The translations under genes were made by a program, and so were the position numbers. The notes under the pieces were generated by a model, which made no database searches, was not told where the DNA came from, and saw only the letters and a program-made list of their open reading frames with translations. A stretch of 64,000 bases of DNA, from assembly GCF_003369915.1 (NCBI RefSeq), contig NC_046674.1, forward strand, positions 11,780,001 through 11,844,000, read 5' to 3'. This DNA comes from Drosophila miranda (taxonomy: Eukaryota > Arthropoda > Insecta > Diptera > Drosophilidae). Shown here one piece after another: positions 52,301-64,000 of the stretch; positions within the stretch are counted from its first letter, which is position 1, and every line of letters starts with the position of its first letter.

Positions 52301-55300
52301 AGCTCACATCGCAGGTTTCATTGTCACACTTTGAGGACTTTCTTTCGCAATATGTGCCCGAAAATCCCTTCGGGCAAACACATTGATACCCCACTATGGG
52401 TCCAGATGGTAGGCAAATCCTTTGTGGCGAGCACGGGTCTGAGGAACATGCATTCACCGTTTCATTGCAATTCTTTCCGTCGAAGCCTGGCCTACAAACG
52501 CATCTATTCACCTGACTAAACGAAGGAGCAGCAAAACTTATAACATCTGTATATGTGGTGGTAATGTTAGTCTTCAAAATGTTTAAAATCTGCTTGCAAT
52601 CACCATGAACACAGGTGTTTTGTTTGTTCAGACAGGTCGATGGCAGTACTTCTTCGACCACCAGGTTCGTCTCATTTTCAATTTCTTTCTTTTTGGCAAT
52701 TAGCGACTGACGAATTTCATCACTGGTAAAAAATTCATCAGAATCAGGCACAATTAGCTCCTTGCGTACAGCAATGACAACGTTCAAATTGTTCAAATTG
52801 GAATCTGCGGATCGAGCATGTCGTGTGCCGGCAGTATTCACTTTTTCCGTTTGCAGCGTTATCAGAATGACATCTTTCTGGCGACAGCGCATTATATTTC
52901 GAATAGAACGCATAAAAGTCTTCCTGTGACTCAACAAGAAATCAGATGCTGATATTTTACTGAAACGTATTACCACCGATTGTTTTATCATGTCACTTGT
53001 CACTAGTTCGACATATACCTTCACAACAGCAAAAACGTTGAATTTACCATCGGACACGGACACGTTCAGCTTATACAGACCAATATCTAGGTTTGATATA
53101 GCATATATTTCCCCCGATTTGTTTGAAATATTGAATAGCTTGGAGCTCTTGTACGTGTCTTCAATGCCAGCCATTATATTATAATTTAGTTCATCGTACT
53201 TATCCTGATCGGAGGCATGAACTCTTCCAATAAATGCACCAGAGAAATCATCTTCAAACGAATTTATGGTAATCTCCAAAGGTGTGACGATAGGCGGGTA
53301 TTGGCTTTCCTGGATTATTTTCACCGTCACCCAAGTATCGGAATAAAGTGGAGGTGTGCCATTATCAAATACACGAACTTGTATGCGAAATTCATCTTGC
53401 AAATTATGATTGAATCGTGCAGCAGTGCTCAGTGAACCATCTTGCTCCAGTCGAAACAGCCCGCCCTCGTTGCCCGAGCGTATGTCGAATGTGTATGGTG
53501 TACTATTGGGTGACTCATCTGCGTCTGATATTTTGAAAGATAGAAATATGTATCCCAAGGGTCGGTTCTCTTGCAGCATAACACTATAGTTGGCATTGGC
53601 GAAAAGAGGTGCATTGTCATTTGTGTCGAGTATAATTATATTGACCTGCACACTGCTGCAGCGCTGTGGAATTCCTTGATCGCAGGCTTGAATCTCTAAA
53701 TTATAGCTTGCAATAGTTTCTCGATCTAGTGGCCGCGACACGCTTATGGTGCCATTCCGTTTATGTATAGCGAATTGACCAATCTGGTCGCCCTTTTCGA
53801 TATTATAGTTTATAAGCCCATTTACATTCGAGTCCTCGTCTGTGGCCTTGACATCTAGTATTGGAGTGCCCACTAACGTGTCCTCGTAGGCATTGATGCG
53901 ATACATGTTCTGCAGGAACTTTGGGCTGTTGTCGTTAATGTCCACAATCGATATATTGACATAGGCTGTGTTGCTCAGAGGCGGAGTGCCACCATCAATT
54001 GCCTGAATGGTGAGAAAGTAGAACTTCGACATCTCATAGTCCAATGTGGCGTTGAGCGACAGCACGCCCGTGGCTGCATCGATTTTAAATTTGATCTGTT
54101 CGTTGCCACTCATTATATAGTAGTGTATATCCGCATTTACACCGATGTCCTTGGACGCGGCATGCACCTGACACACTTCCAGCCCATGGGTGGCATTTTC
54201 AAACACTTTGCACGAATATTGTCGCAGGCTAAACTCTGGCGGATTGTCATTTATGTCTAGTATATTCACAACCACACTCGCAATGGAATATAATTTTGGC
54301 ACTCCGCAATCCTCGGCCTTGACAGTTATATTAAATAAGGAAATAGTTTCACGATCCAGATTTTTAGCCAACCTTATTATGCCTGTTGATTTTGAAATTT
54401 TAAAATAATCACTGTTCTCGCCCATTAAGGAATACTTGATTTGTCTGTTGATACCAAAGTCCTTGTCCATGGCATGCACCTTCGTGATCAGAGTCTGGAG
54501 CTGGGCATCCTCCGAAATGCTCACTGTGTACTGGGCCATCGAAAATATGGGCGTGTTGTCATTGATATCATTGACTATTATTATTATTTCAGAAAAACAC
54601 TCTGTTGTCAAGTCTTTCCCATCTTGAACGTGTGCGACCAATTTGTACTTTGGATAAGTTTCTCGATCTAGTTGGGCTGCCACCTTCAGTACGCCACTTT
54701 CCTTGCCAATCGTAAAGTCATCTGCACCCTTGCCGGACAAGTAGAAGCGCAATTTGAAATTGCTTTGCAGGTCATAATCTACCGCTTTGACTTCAGCCAA
54801 GGTGGTGCCGACAGGAGCCGATTCATTGGTGACGATGTGGTATCGAGGCTTTAGGCAGTACGGTGTATTATCATTTACATCTTTTACATCTACTTCAACA
54901 TGGGCTTTGGCAGTGAATTTTCCATCAGTCGCTATCAGGCTTAGATTATAAAATGCAATTTGTTCTCGGTCCAATGATTTCGCAATGAATAGCTCTCCGG
55001 TTTTACCAATCTGGAATTGGGATTGTTTATCTCCAGAAATGATAAAAAAGTCCATGTCTTGCTTCTCTATATCGGGATCCAGCAGAAGCAGGTTGATTAG
55101 CACGGTTCCAGGCAAGGCATTTTCATAAACAGAAATTCTATCGATGGGCAATTTAAATGTTGGTGCATTGTCGTTATAGTCGACTATTTTGATGGTTACC
55201 GGCACTTTTGCATCATGCTTTGGATGGCCGTTGTCTGAAGCAATTACTTTAAAATTGAATTCAGACTGCACTTCTCTGTCCAGGGATGTCAACAGAGTTA

Positions 55301-58300
55301 TCCAGCCAGTGTAGATGTCGATGTCGAAAATGTTTTGTATGCTATCCAAATCATTCTCCAGATAGTATCGTATGTCCCCGTTTGGCCCAGTATCCGCGTC
55401 CGTGGCCGTAATTTTCACCAACGAAATGACCCGATCACTATTCTCCGGCACACTTACACTGTAGAACGTGTTATCAAACTTTGGATAGTTATCATTCTCA
55501 TCCCTTACGTGGATTACAATGCTGGAATAGGCAAACAGAGCCGGTACGGTGGCTGTTTCGGCCACCACAATCAAGTGATGCGACTCTCGCTGCTCTCTGT
55601 CTAGGGTTTGCTGGAGAATAAGTTCTCCGCTATCGGATATTATGAAATGGCCTTGTTCCTCCAAAATTGTAAATTTAAATGTGAAATTTCCCATGATGTG
55701 CAATTTTGTAAGCACCGTTCCTGGCGGCGTTGATTCAATTATTTTCAGAAGAACAGAGGCTTTCTCAAATGTGGGAATTGTCACATCTGTGTCAATGATC
55801 TCGACAGACACTGGCACATCCGTATGAAATTGAGGTTCTCCACTATCGTGGGCACGGACAAAAAATTGATAGAGTCCTGTTTCATAGAATCCTACATTGG
55901 GATTGAGTCTGATGTTGCCATTTTTCTCGTTTATTTCCAGGGTATCTTTTAGTTTTTTATCGATGGAATTCTGTACAATTCGATAATTGATTGCACCATT
56001 TTCGGAAATATCATTGTCTTTTGCTCTGACCTGAAATAAAACGTAAATTAAATAATTCCGAACAATAAATGAACACCCCTCTGACCGCAGACCAAATATA
56101 ATTTATAGATTTAAACTTACGGTTAGGATTGTTTTGTTGGGCTTCGATGTTGAGCTGATAACCATTTTGTATTCTTTTAATGGAAAGTATGGAGCATTAT
56201 CGTTGGCATCATGAATCAAGACCTTAAGTGATGCAAATCCGAATTTTCCGCCGCCATCAGACACTTTTAAAAGTACCACATACTCATCCCTCTTTTCACG
56301 ATCAAACGTAACTTTGGACGTTATTACTCCCGTGTTGCGATCCATAACAAAGTACTTTTTCATTTCCTCCGAATCAATTTCATAGTACAGATTCGAATAC
56401 GGTCCAAAATCCCTATCGGTCGCTTTTACCTAACAAAAAAAAAGCACGAAATTAGGTTTAGAATACAACGAATCTAAATATATGTATGTGCTTACCGTTA
56501 TAATATTATGGCCATGCAACAAATTTTCGGGAATTTGTGCCTCATAGATACTTTGCTCAAACTGTGGACTGTGCATATTTTCGGGAAGTAATGTAATCTT
56601 TAAGCGCGCGTACACCGTGTGTACGCCATCCGAAACGGATATGTTCAAAACTGTATTACTTTTATCAGTGAAATTTAACATATTTTGCAGGGATATAACA
56701 CCGGATCGTTTATCAATATCATAAGTTTGCAGTTCATTGCCATTGACGATTTTGTATTCCAGCAAATCAGTATCGCAAATATCTTTATCGTATGCTCTTG
56801 GCAGTGCAACAAACTGTCCGCGTACAGCTGCCACCGAAAGTTTGATGAAGTACGACGGTTCGACAAAGCTGGGAGGATTGTCATTTAAGTCTTTTACTGC
56901 AAGCACAGAATATACAAGTAAGTATAAATTCAATATTTTATGTATCAATCAAATTACCTGTAATAAATATATTTGATCTCGAACTTAATGGTGGTGAACC
57001 GTGATCTCGTACACTCACAATAATGTGATGGTATTTTATTAGCTCATAGTCTAATGGAGTTTTCAAATATAAATGCCCATCTGCGATGTCGATATAGAAT
57101 AATTCGGAATTGTTTTGACCATTAATGGACTCGATGAAATACGAAAGCTTAGCATTTGCTCCCGAGTCCGCATCAGTTGCGTTTATTTGAATGATTTGGG
57201 TGCCAAATGACGTGTTCTCTGGTATGGTGATGTTGTAGATATCACTTTCAATCTCTGGATAGCAATCATTCACATCAACAATTGCCACAGACAAGACTAC
57301 CTCAGCATAGATGCCAGAAAGACTATCAGTCGCTCGGATTGTGACGTCGTGGCTATTTTGTTTTTCATAATCAAGTTCATTGACCACAAAAATTGATCCT
57401 ACAAGAATAGATATTTGTGAAGAAATCAAGCGGGTTGGTTTTTATATTTATTTTGTATTACCTGTGTTGTAATCAATTTCAAAAGATTGGCTCTCCGACG
57501 ATATGGTGTAGATGAGTTTTCTTCCCAAGGGACTCTCGGCCTCAATTGACACAAACAATACTGAATACATTTCAACGTCTTCCTTGACACTCACTGAGTA
57601 AAACTGTTTTTCAAAAATGGGCATCGATCGGTCTATCACCTATGTTATCAAAGAGGATTTTGAATGTAACTTTTTCGTTTGTTAAAAATAATAGTAGATT
57701 TACCTTCACTTGAATCGGGGCTTCGGACGAACATGGAGTTATGGCCCCGTCATATGCCGCCACAGTCAACTCGTAATTTCGATTGTGACCTTCCACATGT
57801 TGCTTCAAGGACAAGTCCCCGCTTTTACGATCTAATTTGAACAGTTCGCCATTTCCCTTCTTCAGTTCATATCGAACCTCACCGTTCTCGGCACTGTCTA
57901 GATCAACGGCTTTCACTTTCATGATAATGGTGCCTTTGGGATCGTCTATTGAGACAGTGGCATAGTAGGGCATATTGACAAACAATGGACAATTATCGTT
58001 TACATCCAAGACGGATATATAAACTGAAGTGACTGCTCGCCGCACATTCGAATTGAGTCCGTCAAACAATATAGACTTTGCTTCAACAAATAGTTTGTAC
58101 ATATCAAGGACTTCACGATCAAAGATCACTCCAGTTGTCTTTAAGGCTCCAGAACTTATTCCGATATCAAACATTTTCGTTGGATTCAATATGCGGTATT
58201 CAACATTCTCGTTCAATGTGTTCCCAACGACATTCACCAATCCGATGGTGCCCACCTTTGTGTTATTTTCAAAAGCCGAAAACCTATAGCTATCCCTTTT

Positions 58301-61300
58301 GAACAAAAAGTTTGAATCAACTGTGGATACCACCTTAATTTTGACGATTAAAATTGCCGAGTATATGCCATCGGAGGCACGAACGTGCAAATTATAATCC
58401 TGATAATTGTCATTGTTTAAAATTTCGAAATTTCTGAAAAATCGAACAAATATATTGCAATAAAATGACAAGATTTAGGACATATTAAGACTTACCTTGT
58501 GGTTACAACGCCCGTGTATTTATCTATTTGAAAGCATTCGTCGGTGTTTCCATCCACAATGTCAAAACGTAGGCTATCGTTGTCCGCATCGTAGGCTTTG
58601 ATTTGAGTAACGAAAACGGTCTCAAACGTTGGCAGGAATAGTGTTACGTTAAGTTCCCTTTCATTAAATACGGGTGGGCAATCGTTTACATTGATCACCT
58701 GTATTTTCACATGTGCTTTTGTATTGGAATGCAGTTTTGGTTTACCCATATCACTGACCTACAAAACAAAAAAGATTTCATCCTAAATATACAACTATCC
58801 TAAAAATATTTATTTTTAATTTCTATACCGTGACATCGAAGAAATATTCCGAGTCCGTTTCGTAGTCCAATGGTCGTAAGAGTTCAATAGCGCCGGTTGT
58901 TGAATCAATTTTGAAAAACTGTTTGGCAAAATCGTCATTTATGTGATATTCAAACATTCCATTGATACCAACATCAGCGTCTGCCACTTGCAATGTTAAA
59001 TGACTGAAAGAAAAGGAAAAAACGTTACTTGGTATAAAATATATTCATTATACTGAAAGACAAAGACTCACTGGTTAGCAGAATCGTGTAATTTTAGTAC
59101 GTATGATCCAATTTCAGCGGATTCAGACAGAACACCAACATATTCAGTTTGAAGGAAGTGAGGAACATTATCGTTAGCGTCTAAGATATGTATTATTATA
59201 TTTTGGCATGCTGATTCGGCTGCCATGTTGGTTCCCTTAATCGTAAGATTGAAAACCCTGAAAGAATACAGAATGAGAAATGGATATACCTCAAATTTGT
59301 ACGCTGTCTTACTTGTTTATTTCATAGTCGATATTGTTGTTAATAACAATAACTCCCGTTGATGGATTGATGCGAAAGCTTTCGTTGATATTGCCAGAGA
59401 TAATATTAAAAAAAATGGACGACGATGAGCGAGCTGTGACCTGAGATATAAACGAACCAATACTCAAGTTTTCAAAGATTTCTATTGCCAAAATGTTGGC
59501 CGAGAACTTTGGCGGATCATTCTCGGACATTGTAACGATTATATGGACAGGTATCTGCGAGGATAAGGGCGGCTTGCCCAGATCTACAGCCTTCACTTGG
59601 AGCATGTACTCTTGAATCTTGTTTATGTTCAAGCTGTCGGCCAACGTTATGATGCCAAAGGTTGAATCAATTTCAAAAACACTCCCCACATTCCCTGTTA
59701 TAATCGAGTACTGAATCTCCGCATTGTGGCCACTATCTCGGTCTATGGCCCTCACTTCGGCCAGTTTGGAACCAATCGCTGCACTCTCGGGCACTTTACT
59801 TTGAATTATTTTCGCCGTGAATTCCGGATGATGATCATTATGATCGTGAACATTGACAATTATCTTGGCATAGTTTCTTTTTCCCGGTGCTCCTTGATCT
59901 TTAACGAACACGATAAGTATGTGTTGGGCAGTTTTTTCGAAATCCAGTCTCTGGGCAACGATAACATTTCCACTTATGGAGTCTATGCGAAACAAGGCCA
60001 GGGATGACGGATCCTGAGTGGCATGCAGGTGATAAAATAGTTTCTTGTCTTCATCCCTGTCGGTGGCGTGCAGCTGCATTATAACTGATTCTTCTTCGAT
60101 ATTCTCAGATATATTCACATGATACACATCCTTAGCAAACTGTGGCGTGTTGTCATTTGTGTCGATCACTTGAATCATAATGCTGGTATATGTGACAAAG
60201 GTGCCATCAGTCACACTTATATTCAGATTGTAAGACGTTTCCGTTTCGTAGTCCAGATATTTCGCCAACAATATATTGCCATTGTCCTGCCCAATATGAA
60301 ATGTGTTTGCTTCATTTCCACCTATAAAAACAGATAATAGGATTTATATAAGATTTTACAGAGACTTTTATCTACTGGCACTTACTCGAAATATTAAACC
60401 ACAATTGGTCGTTATCATCATCGACCGCTAGAATTTGAGTGACCAAAAAACCAGGCTTGTCGTTTTCGGTCAATTCAACAACATTGTCAGTCGATTTTCT
60501 TAACACCAAAGGAGCACTTTGCGAATTGGGATTAACAGGGATTACGACTATATTAACTCGAGCAGTTTGACTTCGTTTGGGAATCCCATTGTCCTCGGCT
60601 TTAATGTGAATCTCAAACTCCATATCAGGTTCTAAGGCTTTCGCTATATATATGTGGCCTCTTGAGCCATCAATCCGAAACTTGTTCTTTCCCTTTCCCG
60701 ATTTGATAGTATATGTTACTCGTCCATTTTCCCCCTCATCGCTGTCTATAGCATGAACCTATAAGAAAACCATCATAAGTATTAAGAGAAATATTTTGCT
60801 ATCAAAAAAAAGGAAGATTTACCTGGAATATTGATTCGTTGACAATAGTAGTAGATGGAACCTGCACTTTGTAGACCCGTTGGTCAAACTCAGGGCTGTT
60901 ATCGTTTATATCTAAGACTGATATCACGATTCGCGAAGTGGAAGACAACATTGGAGATCCATTATCTGATATAGCCACCTACAAAACAAAAGTACATGAA
61001 ATAAAATGGCAGTATGGATTAAGTAAAAAAAGAAAGATATTAGCAAGTAAATCTACATAAGTCATGTCGGAGTATTGTCGAAGCCTCAAGTAATGATAAA
61101 TTTCAACATTTTGCAAGAGCAAGTGAAAAGAGCTTACCTCCAAAATATGTTCCGCTTGGTTTTCCCGATCCAGTTTGCGTTCAGTAGTTTTAATAGCACC
61201 TACAAGTACAAAGAGCAATACATATTACATAATAAATGTGACAATTTATAATTGGATTTAATAGGGTTTTAAAGGATGTGGTTTTACGACGATGATAATC

Positions 61301-64000
61301 TTTACCTGTTATGGAATCTATTTTAAAGTATCCCACTAGATTTCCAGACACAATATTATAGGTTATAAATTGAGTTGGATCTTTGTCGGGATCCACGGCA
61401 TTCAGTGTAATTATATCATGATTTTCCGGACTCCCCTCCGTGACATTCACATAGTACACTGGCTTGTCCGTCAGCGGTATGTTGTCGTTTTCGTTCTCCA
61501 CTTCGATGTAAACCTAACAAATAATAAGGCACTTGATTAGCCAATTATTGTGCAGTTTGTTGATGGCATTACTCACCTCAACGCAATTGCTGAGGGGAAC
61601 TATGGCGCTGTCCTGTGCGCACAGTGTCAGCCAGTAAAAGTTTTTTGTTTCTGCATCGAGCTGCGATAAGGAACTAATTGAACCTGAAATATTGATTGAA
61701 TAGTTAGCATTGGCTCGATGGGAATGTTGAATAGCTTTTGTATTAGGACCTTGATGGTTGACGGAAAATATCCCAAGTCCATCTCCTCCTGTGATGGAAT
61801 ACGTTATTTTGGAGTTCAGGTCAATCGTGTCCACATCCCGGGCTGTTATATTCAATACGAACGTGCCTTTTGGGCTGTTTTCTTTGATTTTTCCCTCATA
61901 CACGAAGTCATCGAATTCGGGAGCAAATCGATTCTCGTTGACATCAATAATTTCAATAAGTATGGGCATATCCGATGTCAAAGACGGAAACCCACCATCG
62001 ATGGCGCTCACAGTGAGGTGGTGCACCTGTCGGTTCTCATAATCCAAATACCCTTGCGTTCGTATGGCCCCTGTATGTTTGTCGATTTTAAACAATTTCT
62101 CATCCATCGTGTCCTCTTTGAGAGAGAATAGAATATCCGCATTGGGTCCAATATCCTTGTCAATGGCTTCGATGACGGCCACGACAGTGCCGCGGGGCAG
62201 ATCCTCGCGCACTTTGAATATATATTCCTGAACTCCAAACACAGGGGCATTGTCGTTAACGTCATCCACTACGATATAGACAAGAGCCTCTGACGATAGG
62301 ACTGGATTCCCGCCATCCTTGGCAGTTATGTGTAAGGCATAGTTATCCTGTTTTTCCCGATCCAATGGTGTATTGAGAAGAATGCATCCAGTGGTCTTGT
62401 TGACAATAAAATCATTGCATTCAATAGACAACTCATACGTAATTTCCGCATTTATTCCTGCGTCTGCATCGGTGGCATGTATGCAATGCACAACGGTGCC
62501 AATTCTCGCATTTTCCGTAAGTCGGAACGTAGCTAATGCCTTCTGGATAACAGGTCGATTGTCGTTGACATCCATAATTGCAATTGGCAGCATTTTGGAA
62601 TGTGATTTGGTGGGATTACCCAGATCATAGACGGTTATATTCAGATTGTACTCATGCTGACGCTCTCTGTCTAAATATCCAATGATCTGGAGCTCCCCAC
62701 GATCGGGATCAATACGAAACACCGAATCGTAGTCGCCATCGGATATGGCAAAGACAAGCTTTCCATTATAGCCCAAGTCCCGGTCTTTAGCCTCTATCCA
62801 GGCCACTGTTTCGCCCAGTTGAACACTCTCGTTGATGGACAACTCCGAAGGGAAGTTGACAAACTCAGGTTTGTGTATATTTTCGCCATATCGACTGGGT
62901 GTTAAAGCTATATCACTGAGCACCGACGGTGAGATACTTTGGATATTGTTCTTCTCCGACAATGCCAGAGTTTCCGCCAGCCTTCGGGCCACTCCTGTCT
63001 CGCGGCACTCAAACGAACCATATCCGGTCAGTACATTGGGATCATCGTTCAGTTCGTCGGGTATTATGTGTATATTGAGAATTAAATCATCTGAAACATG
63101 CGTCCCGTCTGTGGCAGATAGTTTCATCAGACGATTGTTTATTGATATTTTGATTAAATCACAGACAATGGACAGGGTACCGCTGGTGGGATCTAAGCTA
63201 AAGCATCCATCCTCATTCCCATCAGTCAGACGGTACGATATAATGTCGCCAGCATCAAAATCAATGGCTGAAACAACAAAGATTTCAGTCCCAATTGGTG
63301 CTGATTTCGAGACTTTCCCAAAGCAGTTGACCCGTTCGAATTGTGGTCGATTATCATTAATATCCTTTACCACAATGGATAGTTTGATTTCAGTCTGTCT
63401 TCTATAGGGTAGTCCCCAGTCCGAAGCTCGTATAATCAGTTCATAGTTTCTCTTCATCGTCTCAAAATCAATCAGAGATGTTGTCCGCACCACACCGCTA
63501 AAGTGATCGATCTCAAATGGCACGGTATTGAGGTTAGCAATGCTATACGAAATGTACGAGTTTTCACCTGAATCCTTGTCCTTGGCTGTGAGTTTTGCTA
63601 CGAACGAGCCAGCTAGATTGTTCTCATTAATGGTGATAATTCTATTCATTTCCTCAAAGATTGGATCGTTGTCATTCATGTCCTGTACGTTTATCTTCAC
63701 CTTAGCGGACGATTGTGTCCTCGAGCCAATATTCGCCTGATCAATGGCCGAAACTGTCAGCGTATAGAAAGTCTTCTTCTCAGCATCCAGCTGCTTGGCC
63801 GTGTACAGCATTCCGGAATCGGGATTAATGCGAAACTCATCGCCTTCATTGCCGCCAACGATTTCCAAATAAACCAACGAGTTTTTGCCCAGCTCTGGAT
63901 CGCTCACTTTCAGCCTAATCACTGGCATGTTGATGGGCGCCGTTTCGGGAATCGACACCTCGTAGACCTCTTGTGTGAATATGGGCATATTCTTGCGTTC
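49302..64000 (-). CDS. kug: Fat-like giant cadherin kugelei (Fat2), 5' end outside the window
   Basis: Giant protocadherin that organises basal actin and tissue rotation in fly epithelia. Nineteen exons: 61577-64000 (runs off the edge), 61306-61513, 61138-61199, 60823-60978, 60386-60758, 59313-60321, 59072-59257, 58829-59003, 58496-58758, 57704-58433, 57462-57639, 56958-57398, 56496-56896, 56121-56429, 50720-56030, 50369-50650, 49734-49922, 49509-49649, 49302-49438. Together they give about 4324 codons in one frame. I count about 31 cadherin repeats by their DxNDNxP linkers. Then follow two EGF domains, one laminin G (about 51740-52290), four EGF domains (the last a Ca-binding DVDECENQPC), a membrane span (IISGATIVLVVISIAICCVV, about 51135-51205) and a cytoplasmic tail with YHWDCSDWVRKSHNPLPDIT, ending FLPQQQTKI. 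One LamG rather than two separates it from Fat. Roughly three N-terminal cadherins and the signal peptide are missing. Confidence 0.93.
50080..50230 (+). repeat. Dispersed repeat family, fragment in a kugelei intron
   Basis: GACGGAAGGAAGGACGGACA followed by GACAGACTTGGCTATAGCGACTTGGCT matches the core of copy A (1118-1180). It lies in the intron 49923-50368, antisense to kugelei. Confidence 0.45.

Overview
This is nuclear DNA of a fly, almost certainly a Drosophila. The genes are split by short introns of about 55-70 bp with GT/AG ends. Promoters carry fly core motifs (DRE TATCGATA, Ohler motifs 1 and 6), and the spacers hold many short TATGTACATA-like runs. From family knowledge, the gene set (TfAP-2, S1P, Lamtor1, Alg11, kugelei) belongs to Muller element D, which is 3L in D. 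melanogaster. The repeats differ from what I would expect in D. melanogaster. An obscura-group species is my guess, not a demonstrated fact.

Layout. Positions 1-3449 are upstream DNA with a dispersed repeat, a (CA)n tract and a candidate promoter. Positions 3450-19485 hold TfAP-2 on the plus strand: 8 coding exons and a 12.5-kb first intron that contains an inverted second copy of the dispersed repeat and a decayed gene remnant. Convergent to it is S1P (20126-23507, minus). Next is a plus-strand gene I could not identify (24629-26254), an AT-rich gap, and a Klingon-type Ig/FN3 surface protein (29058 to about 31731, minus). Then come three minus-strand genes in a row: a DRC11/IQCA1-type AAA protein (33425-36658), Lamtor1 (36836-37747) and Alg11 (38540-40420).

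Positions 40.9-48.1 kb are a repeat complex. A satellite of alternating 319-bp and 121-bp units is followed by a large imperfect inverted repeat. The arms of the inverted repeat carry broken copies of one gene's 3' end, and its core is a 39-bp AT-rich satellite. From 49302 to the right edge, on the minus strand, lies the fat-like cadherin kugelei: 19 exons, about 4324 codons, with the 5' end outside the window.

The genes are not an operon and do unrelated jobs: transcription (TfAP-2), Golgi proteolysis (S1P), axonemal motility (DRC11), lysosomal mTORC1 anchoring (Lamtor1), N-glycan precursor assembly (Alg11), and adhesion or planar polarity (kug and the Klingon-like protein). I built all exon chains by hand from splice sites and reading phase. 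Every chain closes in frame. The first exon of the Klingon-like gene and one optional intron in S1P are uncertain. The most unusual part of the window is the 40.9-48.1 kb repeat complex.
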